Shown here piece by piece: positions 8,903 through 19,521 of a stretch of 64,000 nucleotides of DNA (position 1 is the first letter of the stretch; every line of letters starts with the position of its first letter). Origin of the DNA: Actinomadura sp. NBRC 104412 (GTDB taxonomy: Bacteria; Actinomycetota; Actinomycetes; Streptosporangiales; Streptosporangiaceae). A program made the position numbers and the translations under genes. The stretch spans positions 62,001 to 126,000 of the forward strand of contig NZ_BSTM01000019.1 in NCBI RefSeq assembly GCF_030269515.1, read 5' to 3'. Under the pieces are notes generated by a model. The model was not told where the DNA came from. It saw nothing but the letters and a program-made list of their open reading frames with translations, and made no database searches.

Positions 8903-9589
8903 GGGTGTGGTGTTCTCCAGACTGATACAGGGGTGAACGGGCGTTACCAGGTGGGGACACCGGCGCACGGCCGCTCGTGGACTCCGGGCGCTCAGGACGA
9001 GAGAGGGCGCCTGGCGACTCCGGGGTTTCCAGCCTGCCATTCTGCCAGACGTCAGCGGGAAAGACGCAATCAGCCGATGACACGCGGCCATTCTTCGCGA
9101 ATCCCGCCCCCTTCGGCCGCCCGACCCCGGCCGGCGGCGCCCCGCACCCCTCCCCAACGCCAAGCCAAGGCCGCGCATCGCGCCAGGCTCACCCCCGCGC
9201 CAGGCCACTTTCACGCCCGTCCCGGGCCGCAAACGGACGCGCGTCCGGGACTGCGGGTCCACGCCTGTCCTGGGTGTGCGCCGTGGGCTCGTGCTGGCTG
9301 GGCCTCGCGCTCGGGTCGCTCCGGGGGCTCGCATCCGTCTCGGGCGGTGGCCGCACACCCGTGCCGGGCGGTGGGTTCGCTTCGTCCCAGGCGGCGTGTC
9401 GTGGCGGCCACGGACTTACGCCTGTGCCCGGCGTTGGCCGTACGCTCGTCCCAGACCTCAGGCTGATATCCGTGCCGGGATGGCGGGCTTACGCCCGTAC
9501 CGGGCGGAGCGTGGCCTGCGCTTCCGCCGGACGGTCGCGACGGTCGGCCCGTGCGCGGGGTGGGGGACGGGCTAGCGCCTGGTAGTGGG
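8903..9589. repeat. Degenerate ~24-bp tandem repeats between ffh and rpsP
   Basis: No gene is supported in this gap. From about 9210 to 9520 a motif close to CGCCCGTGCCGGGCGGTGG recurs about ten times, at intervals near 24 bases in places (for example about 9333, 9357, 9420, 9444, 9468 and 9492). Units are imperfect and some are interrupted. A plus-strand frame shows the same periodicity as recurring PVPG and SVPG segments about eight residues apart, but it has no start signal and is probably noncoding. The rpsP promoter should lie in the right-hand flank near 8903-9050. Confidence 0.55.
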
Positions 9590-11164
<1,575 letters not shown>

Positions 11165-11487
11165 GTGTCTGGACCCGTCCTTGGAAGCTTCTGGGATCAA
11201 CCTTCAGGGTATCGGGTCGATGGGTGGTTCCCGCCCCCGCCGAATTCACGGAAGTTCCGCCAATCCAGGTGTGACGACTGGGCTGATACGTACGCTGAAC
11301 GCTTAAGGGGAGCCTTGTGGCGACGCCGTATGGCCCCTGAGACCGTCAGGAATCCCCCATACCGCGAGGTCCAACAGGTGATGACGTGGCCGCCCGCGGG
11401 CGCACGAGACGACCGCGTGAGCGGCGCGGCCGTTCCGGGGGGCCTGGGCGTCCGTGGCGTGTACGGCCATTCGGGAGGGGGCGCCGC
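11165..11487. other. Divergent intergenic region between ffh and the ECF sigma gene
   Basis: This 323-base gap separates two divergently transcribed genes and should contain both promoters. I see a good ribosome site (GGGAGGGG, 11473-11480) for the sigma gene but no confident -10/-35 pair and no additional gene. Confidence 0.4.
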
Positions 11488-12201
11488 ATGAGGGAGCGCG
11501 CGACGCCCCGGCCGGACGTCCCGGAGCTCGAGACGGCCCTGCGCGCCGCGCAGGACGGTGACGGGGACGCGTTCCGCCTGCTGTACCGCGATCTTCAGCC
11601 CAGGCTGCTGAGGTACCTGCGGGCCCTGGTGGGGACGGAGGCGGAGGACGTCGCCGCCGATGCCTGGTTGCAGATCGCACGTGATCTCGGGTCGTTCACA
11701 GGGGACTACGACCGGTTCCGCGGATGGGCGTCCACCATCGCCCGGCACCGCGCCCTGGACCATCTGCGCCGCGCCGGGCGCCGCCCGGACGGCGGGGTCG
11801 ACGTCGACTCCCTCGCCGACCTGGTGGCCCGCGATGACACCGAACGGGACGCTCTGGAGCGCCTGTCGACGGGCTCGGCGATCGCGCTGATCTGCGACCT
11901 GCCCCGTGATCAGGCGGAGGCGGTGCTGCTGCGCGTGGTGGTCGGCCTGGACGCCAAGGAGGCGGGACGGGTTCTGGGCAAGCGGGCAGGGGCGGTCCGC
12001 ACCGCGGCCTACCGCGGCCTGCGTCGCCTCGCCGAGCGCCTTACGGCGCAGACCGGCGCCGCCAAGGCGGACGTGGGATCCCCGAAGGGCAGGCGAGCGG
12101 GCGCTGTCGCCTCCGCCGAGCGGTCGGGCGCGGCGCCTTCCGCCGCGGCCCCGTCCGCCGGGCGTCCTGGACGCGAGGCGCCCCCGGAGGGCGGGGGGTA
12201 G
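11488..12201 (+). CDS. ECF-type RNA polymerase sigma factor
   Basis: The 237-residue protein has the two-domain architecture of extracytoplasmic-function sigma factors. Region 2 spans LYRDLQPRLLRYLRALVGTE through AEDVAADAWLQIARDL and FRGWASTIARHRALDHLRR. Region 4 spans ICDLPRDQAEAVLLRVVVG through VLGKRAGAVRTAAYRGLRR. The last 50 residues are an alanine/proline-rich tail. The start at 11488 follows GGGAGGGG at the right spacing; the same frame extends upstream without a better site. The next gene, 72 bases on, encodes a single-span membrane protein, so a sigma/anti-sigma pair is likely. Target promoters cannot be told from here. Confidence 0.92.
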   Translation: MRERATPRPDVPELETALRAAQDGDGDAFRLLYRDLQPRLLRYLRALVGTEAEDVAADAWLQIARDLGSFTGDYDRFRGWASTIARHRALDHLRRAGRRPDGGVDVDSLADLVARDDTERDALERLSTGSAIALICDLPRDQAEAVLLRVVVGLDAKEAGRVLGKRAGAVRTAAYRGLRRLAERLTAQTGAAKADVGSPKGRRAGAVASAERSGAAPSAAAPSAGRPGREAPPEGGG

Positions 12202-12273
12202 CGCGGGATGGGAGACGCGGTTCACGGTGACGGGTGTGACACCTCCGGGCGCGGTGGCGCTGAAGAGGATGAG

Positions 12274-13206
12274 ATGAGGACGGACGGCAAGGGACTGGAT
12301 CGCGGCGTCGCCGAGCGGTTGCTCGACGGCGTCCCCGGCGCCCCTGCCTCCGCCCCCTATCTCCTCGCCGATCTCCTCGCCGCCGCGTCGGCCCCAGCCA
12401 GGGACGCGGAGCTGGACGGCGAGGAGGCCGCCGTGGCCGCGTTTCACGCCGCGCTCTCGCCAGGCGACCCGTCACCTCAGGAGGCCGGGCGGGCCTGGTT
12501 CCCGTTCGCCCGGCTGCTGCCGGTGAAGTTCGCGGCGGTGGCTTTGGCGACGGCCACGGCGGCCGGCGGGGTTTTCGTCGCGGTCCAGGCCGGGGCGTTG
12601 CAGGTCGATCTGCTCCAGCCCCGGCCGTCCGCGTCCGGGTCCCCGGCGGAGCCGTCGCGGACGGACCCGAACCCGGTGGGCTCAGCGGGCACTTCCCGGC
12701 CGTTGCGCACTCGTCCGGACCCGGCCGTGCTGGGGATGTGCCGCAGTTACAACGCCATGCCCCCGCACAGGCGCCTGGACGCGTTGAACAGGCCCGCCAT
12801 GCAGGCGCTGGTCGCGGCCGCGGGAGGCGCGGCCAAGGTGGGGGCCTACTGCGATGTGCTGCTGACGTCCCCGCCCGGCTCCGCCGAGCACAGCCGTGAG
12901 AACAGCAAGGCCACCCCTGGGAAGGGCCATGAGGACAAGGTCAGGCCCACGTCCAAGGGGCGTCCGGACAAGGCCGAGGACGACACCGCCACGGGCGGGG
13001 CGCCCGAAGGCGAGGACGACACCGACGACGTCACGGACGACAGCGACACGCCCAAGCCCGGCGTCCCAGGCAGCGGACCGAACGCTCCCGAAGAAGCCGA
13101 GCGTGCGACGAACGGCGGAGCGCAGCAGCAACAGGAGACGCCCACCACCATGGAGGAATCCGAGCCGGAGGAACCCTCAGCGGACCCGGACCCGGCGACT
13201 TCCTGA
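12274..13206 (+). CDS. Probable membrane-anchored anti-sigma-like partner protein
   Basis: The 310-residue protein starts at ATG 12274 after GAAGAGG. Residues 1-75 are cytoplasmic-like, with LDRGVAERLLDGVPG and LDGEEAAVAAFHAALS, a pattern common in proteins encoded beside actinobacterial ECF sigma genes. One membrane span follows near residues 88-110 (VKFAAVALATATAAGGVFVA). A proline/serine linker comes next, then a region with two cysteines (GMCRSYNAMPP and AYCDVLL), and a very acidic low-complexity tail. No zinc HxxxCxxC motif is present. Location after a sigma gene suggests it is its regulator; that is inference. It could also be a surface protein of unknown function. Confidence 0.7.
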   Translation: MRTDGKGLDRGVAERLLDGVPGAPASAPYLLADLLAAASAPARDAELDGEEAAVAAFHAALSPGDPSPQEAGRAWFPFARLLPVKFAAVALATATAAGGVFVAVQAGALQVDLLQPRPSASGSPAEPSRTDPNPVGSAGTSRPLRTRPDPAVLGMCRSYNAMPPHRRLDALNRPAMQALVAAAGGAAKVGAYCDVLLTSPPGSAEHSRENSKATPGKGHEDKVRPTSKGRPDKAEDDTATGGAPEGEDDTDDVTDDSDTPKPGVPGSGPNAPEEAERATNGGAQQQQETPTTMEESEPEEPSADPDPATS

Positions 13207-13215
13207 TCCAGGACC

Positions 13216-13257
13216 GGGCGGAGAGGCGGTCGTGCCCCCGTGGCCGTCTCTCCGCCC
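13216..13257. terminator. Hairpin between convergent anti-sigma-like gene and glnD
   Basis: Ten-base arms GGGCGGAGAG and CTCTCCGCCC lie between two convergent genes, followed by CCCTTA on the plus side. It could serve both strands. Confidence 0.55.
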
Positions 13258-13260
13258 CCC

Positions 13261-15690
13261 TTACCCGGCCTGCCGCGTGTCCGGTGGCTGCAACGCGGCC
13301 AAGACGTGCTGCCGTACGTGTGACAGCCGTGCGGGTTCGGTGAGGGGCCGGTTGGACTCGTCCACTACGTAGAAGACGTCGACGGCGTCCGATCCGAGCG
13401 TGTCCACCTGGGCGGCCCGCACCTGAAGGCCGCACTCCCCCAGCGCCTGGCCCACGCGCCACAGGAGCCCCGGACGGTCGTGGGCACGTACCTCCACGAC
13501 CGTGGCCGTGCTGGACGCGTCGTCCACGATGGTGACGCGAGGCGGGGGGACGGGGATGCCGGTCCGTACGCGCAGCGACCGGGCCCGCCGTTCCAGGCGT
13601 GCGGCCACGTCAAGGCGGTCGGCGAGCATGCGTCGCAGGTCGGCCTCTAGAGCGGCCGGGTCGGGCGGGTTGCCATATTCGGGGACGGCCGTGAACTCCA
13701 GCACCGCCGTCCCGAGCGCCCCGTCCCCGGGCGCGGGGGACGACAGCCGGGCGGTGCGGACGGCCAGCCGGTGCATGGCGAGCACTCCAGCGGCCTTCCA
13801 GAGCAGCCCTGGGCGGTTCGGGGCCGCGATGGTGACCCGGGACCCCAGGACGCGCACGGAACCGCCGTCATGGCGCGCCAGGGCGAGCGCGGACGGGCTC
13901 AGGTGCGGGGCCGGGGGCGGGGTGCCGCCCGCGAGGGCCGCGGAGGCACGGCGCGCCAGCTCGGCGATCAGGCCCGCCTTCCAGTTGCCCCAGGCCCCGG
14001 GCCCGGTGGCGAGCCCGTCGGCGATCGCCAGCGCGGCCAGTAGCTCCACGAGCTCACGTTCCCTACCGGGGACGTCGGACACCGCGGAGGTGACCACCTC
14101 GATCGTCTTGGGGTCGGCGATGTCGCGCCTGGTCGCGGTGTCGGGTAGCAGGAGGTGGTGCCGGACGAGGGCCTCCAGCACCGTGACGTCCCCGTCGTCG
14201 AACCCCATCCGCGCGCCCAGGTCACGGGCCACGACGGCGCCGCTCACGGAGTGGTCGCCCGGCCAGCCCTTGCCGATGTCGTGCAGGAGGGAGCCGACCA
14301 GCAGCAGGTCGGGGCGGGACACCTCACGGGTGAGCGCGGCGGCGTTGGCGGCGGCCTCCACCAGATGGCGGTCGACGGTGAAGCGATGCACGGGGTTGCG
14401 TTGCGGGCGGTTGCGTACCCGTTCCCAGTCGGTCAGCAGCCTGACGATGAGCCCGGCCTGGTCCAGCGCCTCCCATACGCCGATGGCCGCAGGCCCCGCC
14501 CCCAGGAGCGAGACCAGGGCGTCCCGTGCCTCGGCGGGCCATGGCACGGGAGGAAGAGCCGCGTGCTCGGCGAGCCGCCCCACGGTGGCCAAGGCCAAAG
14601 GAAGCCCGGCTTGAGCCGCCGCAGCGGCCACGCGCAGGGTGAGCGCGGGGTCGTCCAGGTCGGCGCCACGGGCCAGGACGACTTCGCCCTCCTGTTCCAC
14701 GGCACCGTCCCCTACGGGCGTGCGCTCGATGCCACGCGCACCGGCACCGGACGGGGTGCGCGCCACCCGCATAGCCGACGTTCGACGCGGAGCGCAGAAC
14801 CGCTCGACCTGCCGCCAGAGGTGGTCACCGGCATACGTGACCGTCCGCGCGGCCTCCGCGAGGGTGCGCAGCAGCACGTTGCCGTCGAGCATGCCCAGCG
14901 CCTGCGCCACCGCCTCATGCTCTTGGAGGACGAGGCGGTCCGTGCCGCGCCCGGTCACCTCATGCAGCGCGTGCCGTACGTCCAGGAGAAGGTCATAGGC
15001 GGCCCGTACGCGCGCATCCGGGGCCGAAGCCACCCAGGACGCGGCGACGGCCTGCATGACGTTCACATCGCGCAGGCCCCCATGGGCCTCTTTGAGGTCG
15101 GGTTCCAGCAGGAAGGCCAGCTCCCCCTTGGACTCCCAGCGCTTGCGGCACATCTCCGCAAGCTCGGCCAGGCGCTTGCGCGCGTCGGCGCGCCAGTCCG
15201 ACAGGACGGCCGCGCGCATCTCGTCCACCAGGGAGTGCTCCCCCGCGATACGGCGGGCCGAGAGCAACCCCAGGGCCGCCTTCATGTCGGCGCGGGCCAC
15301 CTCCCTGGCCTCGTGGACGGTGCGCACCGAATGGTCGAGCCGTACCCCCGAGTCCCAGATCGGGTACCACACGCGGTCGGCGACCTCGGCCACGTCCGGG
15401 CGTCCCCGATGCAGGAGGACCAGGTCCAAGTCCCCGCCGGGCGTCAGCTCCCGCCGCGCGTGGCTGCCGACGGCGACCAGCGCCACGCCGTCCACGGGCC
15501 GATGGCCCGTGAAGCCGGCCCCGTCCGGCCCGGTCAGGACCGGCCGTCCCCGCAGACCGGGGCTGACGCCGCCCAGCAGCAGGCCGGAGAGCCAGCGGTC
15601 GAGCTCACCAGCGCGCGCGGCCCGCGCCGCCACGAGGGCTGCGCGGGCCGCGTGTGTCTCTCCCCCGAGAGTGCCGTGAACCAGCGTCAT
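13261..15690 (-). CDS. glnD: PII uridylyl/adenylyl-transferase and removing enzyme GlnD
   Basis: The 809-residue bifunctional enzyme modifies PII according to nitrogen status. The nucleotidyltransferase motif is GSHARRELTPGGDLDLVLLH; the serine usually found before DxD is glycine here. An HD hydrolase domain follows (LLVGSLLHDIGKGWPGDHS). Two ACT domains close the protein (APNRPGLLWKAAGVLA and HDRPGLLWRVGQALGE). In actinobacteria the modification of PII is adenylylation. The gene is downstream of glnB by 14 bases and belongs to the amtB-glnB-glnD operon. The ATG at 15690 is preceded by AGGAA. Confidence 0.95.
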   Translation of the reverse strand: MTLVHGTLGGETHAARAALVAARAARAGELDRWLSGLLLGGVSPGLRGRPVLTGPDGAGFTGHRPVDGVALVAVGSHARRELTPGGDLDLVLLHRGRPDVAEVADRVWYPIWDSGVRLDHSVRTVHEAREVARADMKAALGLLSARRIAGEHSLVDEMRAAVLSDWRADARKRLAELAEMCRKRWESKGELAFLLEPDLKEAHGGLRDVNVMQAVAASWVASAPDARVRAAYDLLLDVRHALHEVTGRGTDRLVLQEHEAVAQALGMLDGNVLLRTLAEAARTVTYAGDHLWRQVERFCAPRRTSAMRVARTPSGAGARGIERTPVGDGAVEQEGEVVLARGADLDDPALTLRVAAAAAQAGLPLALATVGRLAEHAALPPVPWPAEARDALVSLLGAGPAAIGVWEALDQAGLIVRLLTDWERVRNRPQRNPVHRFTVDRHLVEAAANAAALTREVSRPDLLLVGSLLHDIGKGWPGDHSVSGAVVARDLGARMGFDDGDVTVLEALVRHHLLLPDTATRRDIADPKTIEVVTSAVSDVPGRERELVELLAALAIADGLATGPGAWGNWKAGLIAELARRASAALAGGTPPPAPHLSPSALALARHDGGSVRVLGSRVTIAAPNRPGLLWKAAGVLAMHRLAVRTARLSSPAPGDGALGTAVLEFTAVPEYGNPPDPAALEADLRRMLADRLDVAARLERRARSLRVRTGIPVPPPRVTIVDDASSTATVVEVRAHDRPGLLWRVGQALGECGLQVRAAQVDTLGSDAVDVFYVVDESNRPLTEPARLSHVRQHVLAALQPPDTRQAG

Positions 15691-15704
15691 CCGTTCCTAC
15701 AGGA

Positions 15705-16039
15705 TCACAGGGCATCCGGGCCGGTCTCGCCGGTGCGGACGCGGATGACGGTCTCGACGGGCACCGCCCAGACCTTGCCGTCACCGATCTTCTCGGTACG
15801 GGCGGACTTGACGATCACGTCGATGATGTCGTCGGCGTCGGCGTCGTCGACCAGCACCTCGACCCGCAGCTTGGGCACCAGGTCGACCTTGTACTCCGCG
15901 CCTCGGTAGACCTCGGTGTGGCCCTTCTGCCGGCCGTACCCGCTGGCCTCGCTGACGGTGAGGCCCTTGACCCCGAAGGTCTCCAGGGCCGCCTTCACCT
16001 CGTCCAGCTTGAACGGCTTGATGACCGCTGTGATCAGTT

Positions 16040-16043
<4 letters not shown>
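15705..16043 (-). CDS. glnB: Nitrogen regulatory protein PII
   Basis: The 112-residue trimeric signal protein binds ATP/ADP and 2-oxoglutarate. The T-loop is GHTEVYRGAEYKVDLVPK, with the modifiable Tyr51 present. The Prosite-type C-loop is DGKVWAVPVETVIRVRTGE. It is most likely of the GlnK type, because it overlaps the ammonium channel gene by four bases and should block that channel in its unmodified form. glnD, encoding the modifying enzyme, follows. Length and motifs are fully typical. Confidence 0.97.
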
Positions 16044-17392
<1,349 letters not shown>

Positions 17393-17473
17393 CTCGGGGA
17401 GAGCCCCTCCTCGACAGGGAACTTGGACTGCTCCGAGATTCGAATGCAGCCGTTTCGCCTGAAAGGCCCTCGT

Positions 17474-17520
17474 GTTTCTACGGTGTGAAACCCCTCACCG
17501 GTGTGTTTCCAAGATGTTTC
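17474..17520 (-). promoter_or_regulatory. GlnR-like motif array upstream of amtB
   Basis: On the amtB strand, pentamers occur with a strict 11-base period: GAAAC (17516-17520), GAAAC (17505-17509), GTGAG (17494-17498), CACAC (17483-17487), with another GAAAC at 17474-17478. Actinobacterial GlnR boxes consist of GTnAC and GAAAC half-sites separated by six bases, which is an 11-base period. The array lies 82-128 bases before the amtB start. Binding is inferred. Confidence 0.5.
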
Positions 17521-17540
17521 AGAATCCTCACAGCCTCACG

Positions 17541-17564
17541 GAACGCCGCCGGGGGGCGGCGTTC
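17541..17564 (-). terminator. Hairpin downstream of ftsY
   Basis: A perfect ten-base stem (GAACGCCGCC / GGCGGCGTTC) with a GGGG loop starts ten bases after the ftsY stop, with no T-run. Confidence 0.65.
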
Positions 17565-17573
17565 GCCGCGCTT

Positions 17574-18734
17574 TCAGTCGCCCAGCACCGCGTCGACGAA
17601 CGCCTCCGGCTCGAAGGGGGCCAGGTCGTCCGGGCCCTCGCCCAGCCCGACGAGCTTCACCGGCACCCCCAGCTCGCGCTGCACCTGGACGACGATGCCG
17701 CCCTTGGCGGTGCCGTCCAGCTTGGTCAGCACGATCCCGGTCACGTTGACCACCTCGGCGAACACCCGGGCCTGCTGAAGGCCGTTCTGCCCGGTGGTGG
17801 CGTCCAGCACCAGCAGCACCTCGTCGACCGTGGCCTGCTTCTCGATCACCCGCTTGACCTTGCCGAGCTCGTCCATCAGCCCGACCTTGGTGTGCAGCCG
17901 GCCGGCGGTGTCGACGATCACGGCGTCGGCCCTGGCGTCGATGCCCTGCTTCACCGCGTCGAACGCGACGCTGGCGGGGTCGGCGCCCTCCTCCTTGCGG
18001 ACCACCCGCGCGCCCACCCGCGCGCCCCACGTCTCCAACTGGTCCGCCGCGGCGGCCCGGAAGGTGTCGGCGGCGCCCAGCACCACGCTGCTGCCGTCCC
18101 CCACCAGCACACGCCCGAGCTTGCCGCAGGTGGTGGTCTTGCCGGTGCCGTTCACGCCCACCACCATCAGCACCGCGGGACGGTTGCCGTGCGGCTGGGT
18201 GCGCAGCGACCGGTCCAGGTCGGCGCCGATCTGCTTGATCAGCTCCTCCTTCAGCAGGCCCCGCACCTCCTCGGGGCTGCGCGTCCCCAGCACCTGGACG
18301 CGGGTACGCAGGTCCTCGGTGATCTGCCGGGCCACCGCGACGCCGATGTCGGCGCCGATCAAGGTGTCCTCGATCTCCTCCCACGCCTCGTCGTCCAGCG
18401 TCTCGCGCGACAGCAACCCCAGCAGCGTCCGGCCGAAGGTGTTCTGCGAACGCGCCAGCCGCGCCCGCAGCCGCACCAGCCGCCCCGCGGACGGCGGCGG
18501 AACCTCGATCTCGACCCGGGGCACCGCCTCGACGGGCGGCGCCCGTTCCGCCGGAGGCGCCGCCGCCTCCCCCTCTTCAACGGTGGTGGTGCCCGCGGCC
18601 GGCGGCCGCTCAGAGGGACGCTCCGCGGGCGGCCGCACCGCACGGCGCCCCGGCCGCATCAACGCGACGGCCCCAATGATCAGCGCGACGACCGCCACCA
18701 CGCCGAGCACGGAGATGAGGGTCACATAGTCCAT
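17574..18734 (-). CDS. ftsY: SRP receptor FtsY
   Basis: The 386-residue GTPase starts with a membrane segment (MDYVTLISVLGVVAVVALII) and an acidic/proline linker. The N domain begins near residue 85 (RLRARLARSQNTFGRTLLGL). The G domain has VVGVNGTGKTTTCGKLGRVL, DTAGRLHTKVGLMDELGK and LTKLDGTAKGGIVVQV. It receives the Ffh-ribosome complex at the membrane. Ffh is encoded 8 kb away in the same orientation. The start at 18734 has GGGTGGG upstream. Between it and smc lie about 790 bases of repeats. Confidence 0.97.
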   Translation of the reverse strand: MDYVTLISVLGVVAVVALIIGAVALMRPGRRAVRPPAERPSERPPAAGTTTVEEGEAAAPPAERAPPVEAVPRVEIEVPPPSAGRLVRLRARLARSQNTFGRTLLGLLSRETLDDEAWEEIEDTLIGADIGVAVARQITEDLRTRVQVLGTRSPEEVRGLLKEELIKQIGADLDRSLRTQPHGNRPAVLMVVGVNGTGKTTTCGKLGRVLVGDGSSVVLGAADTFRAAAADQLETWGARVGARVVRKEEGADPASVAFDAVKQGIDARADAVIVDTAGRLHTKVGLMDELGKVKRVIEKQATVDEVLLVLDATTGQNGLQQARVFAEVVNVTGIVLTKLDGTAKGGIVVQVQRELGVPVKLVGLGEGPDDLAPFEPEAFVDAVLGD

Positions 18735-18989
18735 AGCCCACCCAGTCTTTCAGACACCCCCCGATGCCCCGAACGACCTCCCCACCCACACCCCGAACGC
18801 TCGCCCGGGCGACCCTCGATCCCTCAGCGAGCCATCAAGGCGAGTTCAAAGCGATGCCAGAGATCGCGCAGGCGCGACAGCTGAGAAGCCGCAGCGACGA
18901 ACACCCCGCCCCACCAAGATTCGCAACCACCTCACCCCAACCCCAGCCCCGAACGGTCGCCGCGCCCGCCCCAGCCTCCAACCCCAGCC

Positions 18990-19150
18990 CCGAACGGTGC
19001 CCAACCGCCGCGATCGCGTCCGAAGGCAGGGGCGAGCGTCAGCGAGACCCTGATCGCGTAGCGAGCCCCTAGGCGAGTCGAAGCGATGCAGCGATCGCAC
19101 GCGGTGCCGGAGAAGGAGGGCGCCCAGCGCCCGACGCCGCAGGCACCGCC
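18990..19150 (+). repeat. Intergenic repeat, copy B (3' half diverged)
   Basis: It starts at CCGAACGGT and shares CGATCGCGTCCGAAGG and GGCGAGTCGAAGCGATGCAG with the other copies. The variable stem is CAGGG (19027-19031) with CCCTG (19048-19052). The distal half after about 19098 does not match the other copies. Confidence 0.75.
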
Positions 19151-19313
19151 AAGAAACACGCGCTGCGATCGCGACCGAAAGCAGGTTCCGAACCTGCGAG
19201 GAACCTGATCGCGCGGCGAGCCCCCAGGGCGAGTCGAAGCGATGCAGCGACCGCCGCAAGCGCAACAAGCGACGAGCCGCCAGGCGAGGAGCGCAGCTCG
19301 CACCTGCAAATAA
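19150..19313 (+). repeat. Intergenic repeat, copy C
   Basis: The stem is CAGGTTCC (19182-19189) with GGAACCTG (19200-19207). The distal half carries AACAAGCGACGAGCCGCCAG and ends GCAAATAA (19306-19313). Confidence 0.85.
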
Positions 19314-19349
19314 TCACCTCTCGCACTCACCCCAGCCCCCAACCCCAGC

Positions 19350-19518
19350 CCCGAACGGTCGCCCAAGCGTTGCGATCGCGACCGAAGGCAGATTCGAGCG
19401 AAGCAAGAATCTGATCGCGAAGCGAGCCCCTGGGCGAGTCGGAGCGATGCAGCGATCGCCGCAAGCGCAACAAGCGACGAGCCGCCAGGCGAGGAGCGCA
19501 GCTTGCGCTTGCAAATAA
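19350..19518 (+). repeat. Intergenic repeat, copy D, abutting the smc stop
   Basis: The stem is CAGATTC (19389-19395) with GAATCTG (19407-19413), flanked by GCGAT and ATCGC that can extend it. It ends GCAAATAA three bases before the smc stop codon. Read on the smc strand, the element begins immediately after translation ends. Confidence 0.9.
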
Positions 19519-19521
19519 GCA

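Larger units (their letters stand above)
18735..19521. repeat. Array of ~170-bp structured repeats between smc and ftsY
   Basis: No gene is supported. The region holds at least three recognisable copies of one element (listed separately) and a decayed fourth near 18825-18930. All lie in the same orientation. Short open frames in the array translate to near-identical runs in each copy, but only because the DNA repeats. They lack consistent start sites. Confidence 0.8.
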
